Numbered from the stretch's first letter, positions 1-9,109 are shown. The stretch: 36,618 bases of DNA from Ruminococcus sp. (GCA_029060755.1 JAIDTI010000025.1:1-36618), one strand, 5' to 3'. The notes: generated by a model not told the origin, from the sequence alone. Program-made: numbers and translations.

Positions 1-341
1 AATACTCTGTTATTCCGTTATTTTTCATATTTTTATTATACCATGCTTGTCAAAATTTTGAAAATTGATTTCCGTGCGAAAATATTTTTTTGAGTTTTCA
101 TAGACCAAAGCAAAACCAACATTAAAAAGCATTTTCTTTTTTCTTCCTCAAATTATATTAAAGTTTGAAACAATTTTACATAAATATTGTGTATGTGTTG
201 TAAAAACACTTAGTTAATAATGTGAATAACGCACAATATTAGTAATAATAAAATCATGTTATCTGTGCAATAATACAAAAATAAAAAATATTTCGTCTTT
301 TTTACTTATTTAAATCACTATTATACAGAACTTAGAAATCA
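1..341. other. AT-rich intergenic region, no gene seen
   Basis: No open frame with a ribosome site was found on either strand. The sequence is very AT-rich and presumably holds the promoter of the rightward operon, but no clear -35/-10 pair at 17-bp spacing stands out. On the - strand a TATAAT lies near position 36-41, possibly part of a promoter pointing out of the window. Confidence 0.5.
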
Positions 342-380
342 ATGTTCATTCAAATCAAAATTATGAAAGGCTGGAATAAC

Positions 381-1481
381 ATGAAAAACTATAAAAAACA
401 TATCTTAGCATTGCTGATAAGTCTGTCCTGTTTAAATTTTTACGGTTGCAGTGACAATCAGACAGCATTGTATAATCCTGATGATTCCTCTGAGATAAGT
501 ATAGAATCAACCTTTTCATCTGAGGAAACAACGCTGTCTACAGAAACAGAAAATATTACACCTTTAAGGCAGACCATTCAGGATATTTCCAATGCTTTTA
601 TTATTAATGGTGATACACCTCCTGAACTTGCTATGCTATGTTTTACGGAAGAAACAGATATGTCAGAAACACTTACTGAAATTGATAGAAATAGTTTGCC
701 AGTAAAAGACGGTATGCTACAAGTTGGCTTGAATCTGCTTGTCTATTCACCGGAAGAAATGAATTGTAAGGTTAAAGGTACATTTGTTATGTTCTGGAAT
801 GGTCTGCCATATGATTTTTCCGTAGACGGAAATCATAGTACAGACGGCGCATTGCAATTGGATTTATTATATAATGAAGAAACAGTATTGCCTTTAGAAT
901 CTTTAAATCTACCTGTACAAGAAGGCAAAAACACACTGTATTTATGTTTTATTCCTTACTGCGAAGAAAAAGGAATATATCTGACACCTCAACGATATTA
1001 TGCATATTATAATTCTGAACAACAACTGGACGGACGTACACCAATTGCCATAACTGATGAAAAAGAGCTTCCGCAGGAATACATTGAGGTATTTACGGAC
1101 AGAGCAGCAGCATCAGGCACTTATCACAGTGTTGAGCGTGCGGACGTGATTAAATCAAAAAATGACAGCTACACCCTTCACTCAACCCCAACTTTTCACC
1201 TTAATATTGCTAATTTTATGAATATTGAAACACCGAGCAACCGTTCTGGTATAGGAATGCTTGTTTCAGACGGTGAATTACAGCCGATTTGGAATGGTCA
1301 GAAGTATTTGTCGGTAGCTCTCACGGCAGAAGAATTACGCAAAACAATTTCTGTGAAAACACCATATCAGAGTAGCGAAAAACACGATATATGTATGCTG
1401 TATGCTGAATTTGAAAACGACAGAGAAGATGACGAACCTTTTTCTTATTCTGAAATGGCATACTGCACCATTGAGGAATGA
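381..1481 (+). CDS. Probable lipoprotein, first gene of an ABC transporter operon
   Basis: Function is not recognised. The protein starts with a charged N-terminus (MKNYKK), a hydrophobic stretch and a Cys after FYG near residue 23, consistent with a lipoprotein signal although the lipobox is not canonical. A Ser/Thr/Glu-rich linker follows, then a mostly beta-type domain of about 300 residues. The start at 381 is preferred over an in-frame ATG at 342 because it places the signal peptide correctly and has GAAAGG 11-16 bases upstream. The stop overlaps the next gene's first possible ATG. The five genes 381-5638 overlap or nearly overlap, so it is probably a surface partner of the downstream ABC transporter. 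That role is inferred from context only. Confidence 0.75.
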   Translation: MKNYKKHILALLISLSCLNFYGCSDNQTALYNPDDSSEISIESTFSSEETTLSTETENITPLRQTIQDISNAFIINGDTPPELAMLCFTEETDMSETLTEIDRNSLPVKDGMLQVGLNLLVYSPEEMNCKVKGTFVMFWNGLPYDFSVDGNHSTDGALQLDLLYNEETVLPLESLNLPVQEGKNTLYLCFIPYCEEKGIYLTPQRYYAYYNSEQQLDGRTPIAITDEKELPQEYIEVFTDRAAASGTYHSVERADVIKSKNDSYTLHSTPTFHLNIANFMNIETPSNRSGIGMLVSDGELQPIWNGQKYLSVALTAEELRKTISVKTPYQSSEKHDICMLYAEFENDREDDEPFSYSEMAYCTIEE

Positions 1482-1486
1482 TACAC

Positions 1487-2611
1487 ATGAAAGGTATAAT
1501 TTTTCTTTGCACAAGTCTGCTTGCTTTGGGCGTTTGTTTATCGGCATCATTTGGCTTATTGACAAATGAAAAGCGAATACAAAATCAAAATATGTTCGGC
1601 GGTTATGGTGAAATCCACAGCATTGGCAATTACTCACAGCATTTTTATTATGATGACACCAATTTTTATTATCGGGCATATGTACCAACCTGGAATCACT
1701 CATTTTTTGAGCTGTATTCCTACGATTTTGAAACTAATGAAAGCTATCCTGTATGCAAGAGGATTTCCTGTTCACATAAAACTGCAAATTGCTCAATAAA
1801 TCCGTGCTATCAAGGCAATAAGTATATCAGCAATTGGAATCTTGTGGACAATAAGTTTATTTCCTTGAAAAATACTGATGACGAACTACAAATCCGCCTT
1901 TGGAATCCACTTGTTGATACATACGAATCTGCAATAGAAATTCCACGATATAACAGTGTTTCTGATGCACAAGGATTGGGCGGAAAATATGAAAGTTTTT
2001 TCAATGACGCACTCCGTCTGAATGATAATATGCTTCTGATTGGCTACAACAATGAAATGCACATCTATGACAACAACTATAAAGAAATGTTTCGTTTTTC
2101 ATGCAGAGGACTTCTTTATCCGCTGATTGTAGGCAACAAATTTTGCTGGTCAGGTATGCAGAACGAACTGAACTCTATCGACCTTGAAAGCGGAGCAGTT
2201 GAAAATAATCTGCTGGACGGACTGTTTGAAACAAAAGAAATTGTTTCCATAAGAGAATTTGATTATCCATTTTCTGCATTTGTTTATGGAGATGAGATAT
2301 ATTTTCCACGAGAAAACAGAATTTACGCATTTAATCCTGCATCACATTCTTTGCATGAAGTAATGGAAATTGACATTCTTTCAAAGTCAGACCCCTATGC
2401 TTGTTTCGGAGATGAAAATCTCATGTACTACAAGAAAAACGGCATAGTTCACACCTTGAATCTTGATACACTTACTGTCACCGATTTGCCGGATTTACCA
2501 AAAGTTCCATGTGCTTCAGTTCATGATTTACTGCTGTTTGTCAGTCCCGAAACAACAGGAACAAATGATATTGAGTGCTATTACAGAAATGGAAAGCAGG
2601 TGCATACATGA
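1487..2611 (+). CDS. Secreted or membrane-anchored beta-propeller-like protein
   Basis: A protein of about 374 residues with an N-terminal signal or anchor segment (MKGIIFLCTSLLALGV). Repeated strand-like blocks with Tyr/Trp and Asn-Asp turns resemble the repeats of Firmicutes propeller-like extracellular proteins often found beside ABC-2 transporters. A cysteine cluster reading CKRISCSH, then C and C, sits near residues 85-105 and is typical of that group. ATG 1478 lies almost on top of the GAGGA site at 1471-1475, so ATG 1487, nine bases downstream, is preferred. The last base of the ATG of the next gene falls in its stop codon, which implies translational coupling. No enzymatic motif is visible. 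Confidence 0.7.
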   Translation: MKGIIFLCTSLLALGVCLSASFGLLTNEKRIQNQNMFGGYGEIHSIGNYSQHFYYDDTNFYYRAYVPTWNHSFFELYSYDFETNESYPVCKRISCSHKTANCSINPCYQGNKYISNWNLVDNKFISLKNTDDELQIRLWNPLVDTYESAIEIPRYNSVSDAQGLGGKYESFFNDALRLNDNMLLIGYNNEMHIYDNNYKEMFRFSCRGLLYPLIVGNKFCWSGMQNELNSIDLESGAVENNLLDGLFETKEIVSIREFDYPFSAFVYGDEIYFPRENRIYAFNPASHSLHEVMEIDILSKSDPYACFGDENLMYYKKNGIVHTLNLDTLTVTDLPDLPKVPCASVHDLLLFVSPETTGTNDIECYYRNGKQVHT

Positions 2612-3756
2612 AATACGAAATAAAAAAACTCCTTTTTCGCAAGGAAGTCTGGATAGTATTCGGACTGTCAATAATCGCTGTAATTATTCTGAATTTACGA
2701 GAGCCATGGGAAAGTATTGATACAATTAAATCGGCACATCAGAAAACGGCAGAATATTATTATCTTTCGTCAGATGAAGCTGAAAAAAGGATTACAGAAC
2801 AGCTTGAACAATCAGATTCAGAAACTGATATAAATATTCTTACACAAATGCAGATTAGTGCCAGAAATTACAGAATACAGGAGGAGAATATGAAAAGTCT
2901 CCTTGCAGATATGTACTACAAAATGAATCACGTTTCAACAGATTTTGAACGCAGAGATTTGGAACACGCAATCAAACAATACAACCGCAAAATTAATTAT
3001 CGGCTTTGCGATTCAAAACAACTGCACATTGCATTTTTATGGCTGAATGATTTTGAGTGGTTTCATTATTTATTCTTGCTGATTCTCTGTACACTTCTTG
3101 CACCACTGTTTGCTGTTGAATCTGAAAGCGGAATGTATCAGCTTTTATTTATATCCGAAAAAGGAAAAAAACAGCTGTTTCAGAATAAAATTATTAGTGG
3201 CATATTCTGTTCTGCCTGTTTTTCGCTTTGCTATACACTTCTGACATTTGTAATCTTGTGGATAAGATTCGGACTTAGTTTTCAGCTTCTTTCTGCTCCG
3301 ATTCAATGTGCAGAGTATTATAAAAACTGCCCTTTTTCAATGTCAGTCCTCACATTTCTGCTGTTGACTGCTGTAATGCGTACAATTGTTGGTACATTGA
3401 TTACTGCCGTAACAGCAACTGCTTCATGTTATTTTAATAGGACAGCAATAGTTTTTGGAACAACAATCGGTATTTCATGTGTTCTGATATTACTTTCAAG
3501 AGCGTTTGAAAATGTACCTGCCATAAAGTTGTTTATAAAACGACTTGGTTTGTTTTATCTGCCGATTTTAGGAAACTATCTGACAGAGTATGAAACTGTT
3601 AATGTATGTGGTTATCCTGTCGAACAGCTTTGGCTTTCCATTGCCTGTACTTGTACAATTATACTTGTATTGCTGTCCTTTGCATATACTCTGTACACTT
3701 TGCCAGTCAGAACAAAAAGAGAGAAGGTGAAAAGATGCTTTGTTTCAATGGATTAA
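2608..3756 (+). CDS. ABC transporter permease subunit (ABC-2-like)
   Basis: A polytopic membrane protein of 382 residues. An N-terminal KYEIKKLLFRK motif leads into the first membrane helix (VWIVFGLSIIAVIIL), followed by a large extracytoplasmic segment of about 100 residues with Glu/Gln-rich helices. Five or six more hydrophobic helices lie in the C-terminal half. This is the topology of ABC-2-type permeases. The start at 2608 overlaps the preceding stop (ATGA) and has AGGTG just upstream. The gene overlaps the following ATPase gene by 22 bases. The exported substrate cannot be read from the sequence. Confidence 0.8.
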   Translation: MKYEIKKLLFRKEVWIVFGLSIIAVIILNLREPWESIDTIKSAHQKTAEYYYLSSDEAEKRITEQLEQSDSETDINILTQMQISARNYRIQEENMKSLLADMYYKMNHVSTDFERRDLEHAIKQYNRKINYRLCDSKQLHIAFLWLNDFEWFHYLFLLILCTLLAPLFAVESESGMYQLLFISEKGKKQLFQNKIISGIFCSACFSLCYTLLTFVILWIRFGLSFQLLSAPIQCAEYYKNCPFSMSVLTFLLLTAVMRTIVGTLITAVTATASCYFNRTAIVFGTTIGISCVLILLSRAFENVPAIKLFIKRLGLFYLPILGNYLTEYETVNVCGYPVEQLWLSIACTCTIILVLLSFAYTLYTLPVRTKREKVKRCFVSMD

Positions 3757-4601
3757 CTAAAAAATACGGAAAATTTTATGCACTTGATAATTTTCAGGCA
3801 GAACTTGAAAATGGTATTTATGCTTTACTTGGACCAAATGGAGCAGGAAAAAGTACTTTGATGAATATTCTTGTAGGACTTACTGCACAGACATCGGGAG
3901 AAATTCTCTTTGATGGCAAAAATACAGAGCAGATGGGTGAAGAATTTCGTGCAAAAATCGGCTATATGCCACAATATCCGGGCTTCTATCCCGAATTTAC
4001 TGCTATGGAGCTTATGCGTTATATGGCTGATATGAAATGCTATCCACGAAAACAACGTGATGAGCGTTGTCTTACACTGCTGGAATCGGTCAATCTGACG
4101 GAACAGCGTGACAAAAAAATCAAGACTTTTTCGGGCGGAATGCGTCAACGATTAGGGCTTGCACAAGCACTTATCAACAAACCGGAAATACTGGTTCTTG
4201 ACGAACCAACAGCAGGACTTGACCCGAAAGAACGTGTACGTTTTCGTAATATGGTGCGGAAGCTATCAGAACAGATGACAGTTATTTTCTGTACCCATAT
4301 TGTTTCAGATATTGAAACAATTGCAAAGGAAGTCATTTTGATTCATCACGGAAAACTGATTCAGCAAGGTAGTATTCCGATACTGATTGAAGGAATACAG
4401 GGTAAAGTCTGGGAGCTTATTCCAGATGCTGATGCATTTGAAAAATTATTGGAGCAGTACCCTCGTTCAAGTCTTGTAAGCCGTAATATGCAGACGGTGA
4501 TTCGTATTGTTCATGATGAAAAACCACATAAAGATGCTTATGCCTGTGAGCCTGTTCTGGAAGATGTATATCTGTATCAGTTTGGAGATGACAGCGTATG
4601 A
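3735..4601 (+). CDS. ABC transporter ATP-binding protein
   Basis: A 288-residue nucleotide-binding subunit. The Walker A motif is GPNGAGKS, the signature is FSGGMRQR, Walker B plus D-loop is LVLDEPTAGLDP, and the H-loop is in FCTHIV. The C-terminal 60 residues after the core are a typical extension of drug- or peptide-exporting ABC-2 systems. ATG 3735 is chosen because the core begins immediately (MLCFNGLTKKYG) and GAGAAGGTG lies upstream. Longer starts would run inside the permease gene. It sits between two permease genes and should energise a heterodimeric exporter made of 2608-3756 and 4598-5638. Confidence 0.93.
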   Translation: MLCFNGLTKKYGKFYALDNFQAELENGIYALLGPNGAGKSTLMNILVGLTAQTSGEILFDGKNTEQMGEEFRAKIGYMPQYPGFYPEFTAMELMRYMADMKCYPRKQRDERCLTLLESVNLTEQRDKKIKTFSGGMRQRLGLAQALINKPEILVLDEPTAGLDPKERVRFRNMVRKLSEQMTVIFCTHIVSDIETIAKEVILIHHGKLIQQGSIPILIEGIQGKVWELIPDADAFEKLLEQYPRSSLVSRNMQTVIRIVHDEKPHKDAYACEPVLEDVYLYQFGDDSV

Positions 4602-5638
4602 ACAGAATTTTCACATCTTATCAATATGAACTGAAAAAAATGCTTTTTGTACGAAAAGGATGGATTTTGTTACTCGGGATTTTTTTACTGCAAATTGCAA
4701 TGGCGTTATTTATAAATCCGTCGCAGGAATATGTATTTGACAAGGAACTGTATGCAGAATATGTTGAACTATTCAGCGGAGAGTATTCTGAAGAAACAGC
4801 ACAAAAGATTGAAGAAGAACTGCAATCTGCTGAAAAAATTGTCAATGAAACAGATTTGACACTGCTTACAAATGCAGAAGAAATTGAAGTACTTTCAGAG
4901 CAGATGATTCTTGCTTCCATGAAACGAAATGCATTAAGCGCACTTCAATCAAAATATATTGAGTTATCTAAGTGCAAGGAATATCACCCGATTCTGACAT
5001 ATGATTTGGAGTTTACAGAATATATTGCAAAATATGGAATAAATTGGGTATCGCTGATTGGTATGTTGTTTTTTATCCCTATGCTGATGCTTGGAGACAA
5101 AAATTGTGGCATGGAGCAAATATTGTTTCCGACATCAACAGGGCGAAAAAATATAGTTTCCTCAAAACTTCTTGTTGGTGTGACATTAAGTTTATGTATT
5201 ACCACTGTTTGTATTGTGATTCAGATTTTTATAATGGGTATGCGTTGGAATTTCGGCTTGCTGAATGTTCCGATTCAAAGTATATCAGGTTTTGAAAAAT
5301 GTAAAATCGAAGGTACTGTATTAAACTGTATGATTGCTTGTAGTGTGATTCAGATATTTTCCACTGCTTCATTATCAATGATTATATGTATTATATCATC
5401 GCTTTTAAAAAAAGAGCCTGCTATATTTTCAGCAACAGTTATTTTAATTTTAATAAGTGCTTTTTTAGCAGAGAAATTTTCATTAGTATCAATGTTTTTT
5501 ATATTTAGTGCAATACTTGGTATCAGTAGTATAAAAACATTTTCTGATAATCAAGTTTTGGTGTTATGTTTTGTTCTGTTAATAAAAACTGTTATTCTTA
5601 CAATTTCAGCAAAGTATCTGGCAAATAGAAAAATATAA
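4598..5638 (+). CDS. ABC transporter permease subunit (ABC-2-like)
   Basis: A 346-residue polytopic protein, paralogous in layout to the permease at 2608-3756. It has an N-terminal YQYELKKMLFVRKGW motif, a first helix, a charged extracytoplasmic segment of about 110 residues rich in Glu, then five or six helices. It overlaps the ATPase stop by ATGA, so the two are translationally coupled. It is the last gene of the operon. No strong intrinsic terminator is seen before the next scrap at 5665. The pair of permeases with one ATPase suggests a heterodimeric exporter. Confidence 0.8.
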   Translation: MNRIFTSYQYELKKMLFVRKGWILLLGIFLLQIAMALFINPSQEYVFDKELYAEYVELFSGEYSEETAQKIEEELQSAEKIVNETDLTLLTNAEEIEVLSEQMILASMKRNALSALQSKYIELSKCKEYHPILTYDLEFTEYIAKYGINWVSLIGMLFFIPMLMLGDKNCGMEQILFPTSTGRKNIVSSKLLVGVTLSLCITTVCIVIQIFIMGMRWNFGLLNVPIQSISGFEKCKIEGTVLNCMIACSVIQIFSTASLSMIICIISSLLKKEPAIFSATVILILISAFLAEKFSLVSMFFIFSAILGISSIKTFSDNQVLVLCFVLLIKTVILTISAKYLANRKI

Positions 5639-5664
5639 TAAATGTTATTATTTCAGTACATTAA

Positions 5665-5823
5665 GCTATATTGATTGACCGTGGCTATCTGATTGTCACC
5701 AAACTCAAACCGAATCAAACTAAAAGCGGACGCATTGAGTATTTTTATAAGTATTCTGCAAAAGATGACCCAAATTCACCGAAATATGATGACGGCAGTG
5801 ACAAGAAATGTCTTAACGGCTGA
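5665..5823 (+). pseudogene. C-terminal scrap of an unidentified gene
   Basis: The frame is open from just after a TAA at 5662 to a TGA at 5821 and encodes about 52 residues, including DRGYLIVTKLKPNQTKSG and YKYSAKDDPNSPKYDDGSD. It has no ATG or ribosome site at its 5' end. The composition (balanced charged residues, Tyr/Asp-rich) looks like real protein rather than random AT-rich DNA, so it is probably the tail of a lost gene. The family was not recognised. Confidence 0.4.
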
Positions 5824-5830
5824 ATACTCA

Positions 5831-5938
5831 TCATATATAATCATTTAATAATTTTAAAGTCAGGTTATATCTGTCAGCGATTGTATTACAGCCGATAACG
5901 ACAGAAATATATAATTTATTATTTTTAGTAAATGCTCC
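5831..5938 (-). pseudogene. Remnant duplicate of the serine hydrolase 3' segment
   Basis: Reading the - strand, the frame right after the intact gene's stop encodes GAFTKNNKLYISVV, then IGCNTIADRYNLTLKLLNDYI and a TGA at 5833-5831. It matches residues of the neighbouring carboxypeptidase-like protein (GTFIKNNKLYISVVTGCN) at most positions, and the DNA matches about 6275-6365 closely. It is therefore the end of a paralogue, or of the ancestral short form of the gene, left downstream of the present stop codon. Confidence 0.8.
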
Positions 5939-5945
5939 CTCTTTT

Positions 5946-7397
5946 TTATGAGTATGCTTCTTCTAAATTCAATTCTTTACTGTTTTCTTTCAGCAAAGAA
6001 ATTATATCATCAGTTAGCACAGCTTCTGCATCAACACCATTTTTCCATACCCATTTGTTGCTGAAATTCAACCAGTAAATCGTTTTGTCATCAGTAGTAA
6101 GCTTGTATTCGGGCAGTCCGTCACAGGTAACAGGGATATATTCAAGAGCATCAAGCCTTTCAAATATCGTTGATTGATTTGAAACAATAGTCTGTATTGT
6201 TTTAGTTTCTGTGATTGTAGACGAAGTTGTTTCAGTTGCAGTTGATGTAGCTGATGTTCTATCCACAATATAGTCTGACAACATTTTCAATGTCAGATTA
6301 TATCTGTCAGCAGTTGTATTACAACCGGTAACGACAGAAATATATAATTTATTATTTTTTATGAATGTTCCTATAAGACAGTTTCCAGCATTATCTGTTG
6401 TACCTGTTTTCAGCCCGACAGCATTTTGACAATAATATGGACTATTTGGGTTCAGCATATTATTAGAATTAGTCCATGTTATATTTTCGCCGGAATCAAA
6501 TACAACATATTTCTGATAAGTTCCTGTAATTTCACGGATTTCAGGAACGGAGATTGCATATTCGGCAAGTATAAGCAAATCGGAAACAGTAGTATATTGG
6601 TTATTGTCGTCCCAGCCTTCAGGATTTACAAAATTGCTGTTTTGCATACCAATATTTTTTGCAAAATCGTTCATAAGTCCGCTGAAATATTGTACCGCCT
6701 CTGAATCTGTCATGGATATATCAGGATAAACAGCCCTTGCGGTTGAAACAGCAACAGTATATGCAGCATCATTTCCTGAAGCCATCAGCATACCTGTCAG
6801 CAAGTCATATAATTTCAGACGGTGTCCCTGTTGAATAAGACAAAGGCTTGAATACGGCTTTACAAGACTTTGCTCCGAGCCTACTGTAACAACAATATCG
6901 GGATTGAGATAATAAAGTGCTACAGACGCTGTTAGCAGTTTTGTAAGGCTTGCAGGTGCTATAAAATCATCAATTCTGTCCTTGTAAATAAGCGTGCTGT
7001 CGTCAACGCAGTACAATGCCGACGATTTACAGGACGGCGATGTTATTGGTTCAGGATATACAGGTTCAAGCCAATTTTCAATATTAGTTTCCGTTCCGTT
7101 TGTTGAAAGATATGAATAAAAAGCAAGTATCAGCGATGAGTCGCAAGCATCTGTCAATCCGTCTTTATTTATGTCAGCCAAAATTTTTTGTGAATCTGAA
7201 AACGTTGATATTCCATTAGTTGAAAGAGTGGCATATTCTGAAAGAATTAACGAAGCATCAACAGCATCTACAAAGCTGTCACCGTTTATATCGCCCTTTG
7301 AAAGATTTTCTTCCGCATAAGAAGCAACAGGCGTAACTATACTTGTTAAGCATATAGTTAAAGTAGTTATTATAGATATTATTTTTTTTAATCTCAT
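5946..7397 (-). CDS. Dockerin-bearing serine hydrolase, D-Ala-D-Ala carboxypeptidase type (S11-like)
   Basis: A 483-residue secreted protein. It has a signal peptide (1-28), an N-terminal dockerin with two calcium loops (GDINGDSFVDAVDAS near 35-49 and ADINKDGLTDACDSS near 74-88), then a penicillin-binding/serine-hydrolase domain. The active-site set is complete: SLTK (Ser150, Lys153), SGN (207-209) and KTGT (330-333). After the catalytic domain comes a Thr/Ser-rich linker (about 381-405) and a 75-residue C-terminal region of unknown type. The usual reaction is cleavage of the terminal D-Ala of peptidoglycan stem peptides. A dockerin implies assembly on a scaffoldin at the surface, which is unusual for this enzyme class. 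Remnant copies of its 3' segment flank it on both sides. Confidence 0.88.
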   Translation of the reverse strand: MRLKKIISIITTLTICLTSIVTPVASYAEENLSKGDINGDSFVDAVDASLILSEYATLSTNGISTFSDSQKILADINKDGLTDACDSSLILAFYSYLSTNGTETNIENWLEPVYPEPITSPSCKSSALYCVDDSTLIYKDRIDDFIAPASLTKLLTASVALYYLNPDIVVTVGSEQSLVKPYSSLCLIQQGHRLKLYDLLTGMLMASGNDAAYTVAVSTARAVYPDISMTDSEAVQYFSGLMNDFAKNIGMQNSNFVNPEGWDDNNQYTTVSDLLILAEYAISVPEIREITGTYQKYVVFDSGENITWTNSNNMLNPNSPYYCQNAVGLKTGTTDNAGNCLIGTFIKNNKLYISVVTGCNTTADRYNLTLKMLSDYIVDRTSATSTATETTSSTITETKTIQTIVSNQSTIFERLDALEYIPVTCDGLPEYKLTTDDKTIYWLNFSNKWVWKNGVDAEAVLTDDIISLLKENSKELNLEEAYS

Positions 7398-7410
7398 GAT
7401 TTTAACCTTT

Positions 7411-7496
7411 CTATATTACCGAATGTATCAGTTTTAGTGTCAGTTCATATCTGTCTAAATTATTTATAAGCTGACAGAAATAATTGACTGTATCAG
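7411..7496 (-). pseudogene. Second, more decayed remnant of the serine hydrolase 3' segment
   Basis: On the - strand the frame ending at TAG 7413-7411 reads VNYFCQLINNLDRYELTLKL. The DRYELTLKL part matches DRYNLTLKM of the adjacent serine hydrolase, and the DNA shares ATTTCTGTC and GACAGATAT with the intact copy. It sits between the anti-sigma-like gene and the intact hydrolase, in the latter's promoter region. The similarity is short, so chance cannot be excluded. Confidence 0.4.
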
Positions 7497-7502
7497 TATA
7501 TT

Positions 7503-8636
7503 TCATTTAAAATAATTTGCAGAATAGAAGATAAATGCTTCATTATTCTTACACTTAAATTCCTCAAGGTGTTTTTTTGTAGCAAAGGTGTAAAAGCATA
7601 AATTTTCCTCCTGAATACCGCTTATTCTGTCTGCATATATTTCAAGCCCATTATCATGAAAAGTATATCTGAACTCCTGAATTTTCGCATCACGATAAGC
7701 AGATTTAATTTCATTTATTCTGCGTTCCATTTCCATAACTTTTTTTTCGCTTTCAGAAGTTAAAAAATACTCAACTTGTTCTATTCCGTCACTGTCAATA
7801 TATGTATAGCTGTTTTCTGAATATTCTGTTATTTCTGAAATCTGTAGCTTTAAATCAGCAATTGTATTGTCGTTGTACTTCCAGTTAAGCAATTCGTTTT
7901 CATCAATACAGGAGGAGAAATCAACCATTAATGCATAAACTGCATCATTTGAATTATTTAGCATTAAATCGGATAATTTTTCTGAAATTTTTGTGTTTCC
8001 TGGTGAGATATATTCTGAATTTAAATAACCTTTTGTATCGGTTTCGCCCCATATGACATCTGGATTATTAAGCCATTCATCAACAGAAATCCCCGAAAAA
8101 TCAACTTTATCATAACCATCAGTCATATTATCATAATCAGTTGTTATTATCATATCTGTTACAGGAATTACACCTATATCTGAAACATCTGTTGTAATTG
8201 TTTTTTTTGACACTACAACAGTATTTTCATTTGTTATATTGCTATTATCAGAAATATCTGAATTTTCTGTTGAGGTAAGACATTCAGAACTGATTTCAGA
8301 ATTATTTTCAGTGATTTCTGTTATATTCTGAATTTTCGTTTTATCATCAGTAGTCACAATAATTTCTGAAACATTTGAACTGTCTGAAATATCTGTCTGA
8401 ATTGTATCGGATTTTTCTATAAGTTCAGGGTCGTTGTTAAAATTATTATCCATTACATCAGAATTAAGAAATACAGCAGAAAGAATAAGCAAACAACCGC
8501 ATAATGAGGAAATCGTGCTGATTTTCTTTATCTTTGCACGTTTAAATTCAGCTGATATTTCAGAAAAGTTTTCAGAATCCGAAATATATTTTTCATCAAT
8601 ACCAGACAGGGCATCATATAAATCTTTTTTTTTCAT
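7503..8636 (-). CDS. Single-pass membrane protein, probable anti-sigma partner
   Basis: A 377-residue protein. The N-terminal cytoplasmic segment of about 40 residues (KKKDLYDALSGIDEKYI) precedes one membrane helix (ISSLCGCLLILSAVFL), then an extracellular Ser/Thr/Asp/Glu-rich linker of about 120 residues and a C-terminal domain of about 200 residues of unknown fold. This is the layout of anti-sigma factors encoded after their sigma gene. ATG 8636 is preferred over TTG 8642 because AAGGT lies six bases upstream. Only two bases separate it from the stop of the XRE-sigma gene, so the pair is co-translated. The role is inferred from architecture and position; no named anti-sigma domain was recognised. 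Confidence 0.6.
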   Translation of the reverse strand: MKKKDLYDALSGIDEKYISDSENFSEISAEFKRAKIKKISTISSLCGCLLILSAVFLNSDVMDNNFNNDPELIEKSDTIQTDISDSSNVSEIIVTTDDKTKIQNITEITENNSEISSECLTSTENSDISDNSNITNENTVVVSKKTITTDVSDIGVIPVTDMIITTDYDNMTDGYDKVDFSGISVDEWLNNPDVIWGETDTKGYLNSEYISPGNTKISEKLSDLMLNNSNDAVYALMVDFSSCIDENELLNWKYNDNTIADLKLQISEITEYSENSYTYIDSDGIEQVEYFLTSESEKKVMEMERRINEIKSAYRDAKIQEFRYTFHDNGLEIYADRISGIQEENLCFYTFATKKHLEEFKCKNNEAFIFYSANYFK

Positions 8637-8638
8637 AA

Positions 8639-9085
8639 TCAACCTTCCTTGAAATATTTTTTCAATTTTTTTCGTGTCCGCATAAGAATTGTTCTGACAT
8701 TATTCTCTTTGATTTTATATTCTTCAGCGATAACAGATACATCTTCAAAAAAATAATAACGTCTGATAAAAATACTTCTATCCCTTATGTTTAGTGTAGC
8801 AAGAAATGAATTGAGAACTATTGTAAGTTCAGCGGAATTTTTATTATATTTGTCAGGAATAAAATCAGATAATTCGTTTAACAGCTTGTCATTCTGATTA
8901 AATATATCTTCTGTTTTGACATTAAATATCTCTGCTATTTTCAGAATCATTTTATAATCTGGTTTTCTTTTCCCTGTTTCCCATTTTGACACAAGTTCTC
9001 TTGTTATGTATAATTTTTCAGCCAATTGCTCTTGTGTTAAATTTGCTTCTGTTCTAAGCTTGGCAATTTTTTGACCGGTCAGCAT
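8639..9085 (-). CDS. XRE-type HTH fused to a sigma-70 region 4-like domain
   Basis: A 148-residue transcription regulator. Residues about 3-58 form an XRE/Cro HTH (LTQEQLAEKLYITRELVSKW is the helix pair). Residues about 85-145 resemble sigma region 4: LNIRDRSIFIRRYYFFEDVS followed by an HTH ending NNVRTILMRTRKKLKKYF. No region 2 (core-binding, -10 melting) is present, so it cannot be a standard ECF sigma factor. The start ATG 9085 has AGAGGTG eight bases upstream; the GTG at 9094 overlaps that site. It is followed directly by the membrane protein at 7503-8636, as in sigma/anti-sigma pairs. It could act as a DNA-binding regulator or an RNA polymerase-contacting activator. Confidence 0.75.
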   Translation of the reverse strand: MLTGQKIAKLRTEANLTQEQLAEKLYITRELVSKWETGKRKPDYKMILKIAEIFNVKTEDIFNQNDKLLNELSDFIPDKYNKNSAELTIVLNSFLATLNIRDRSIFIRRYYFFEDVSVIAEEYKIKENNVRTILMRTRKKLKKYFKEG

Positions 9086-9109
9086 TTTAATCACCTCTGC
9101 TTTAATTTT

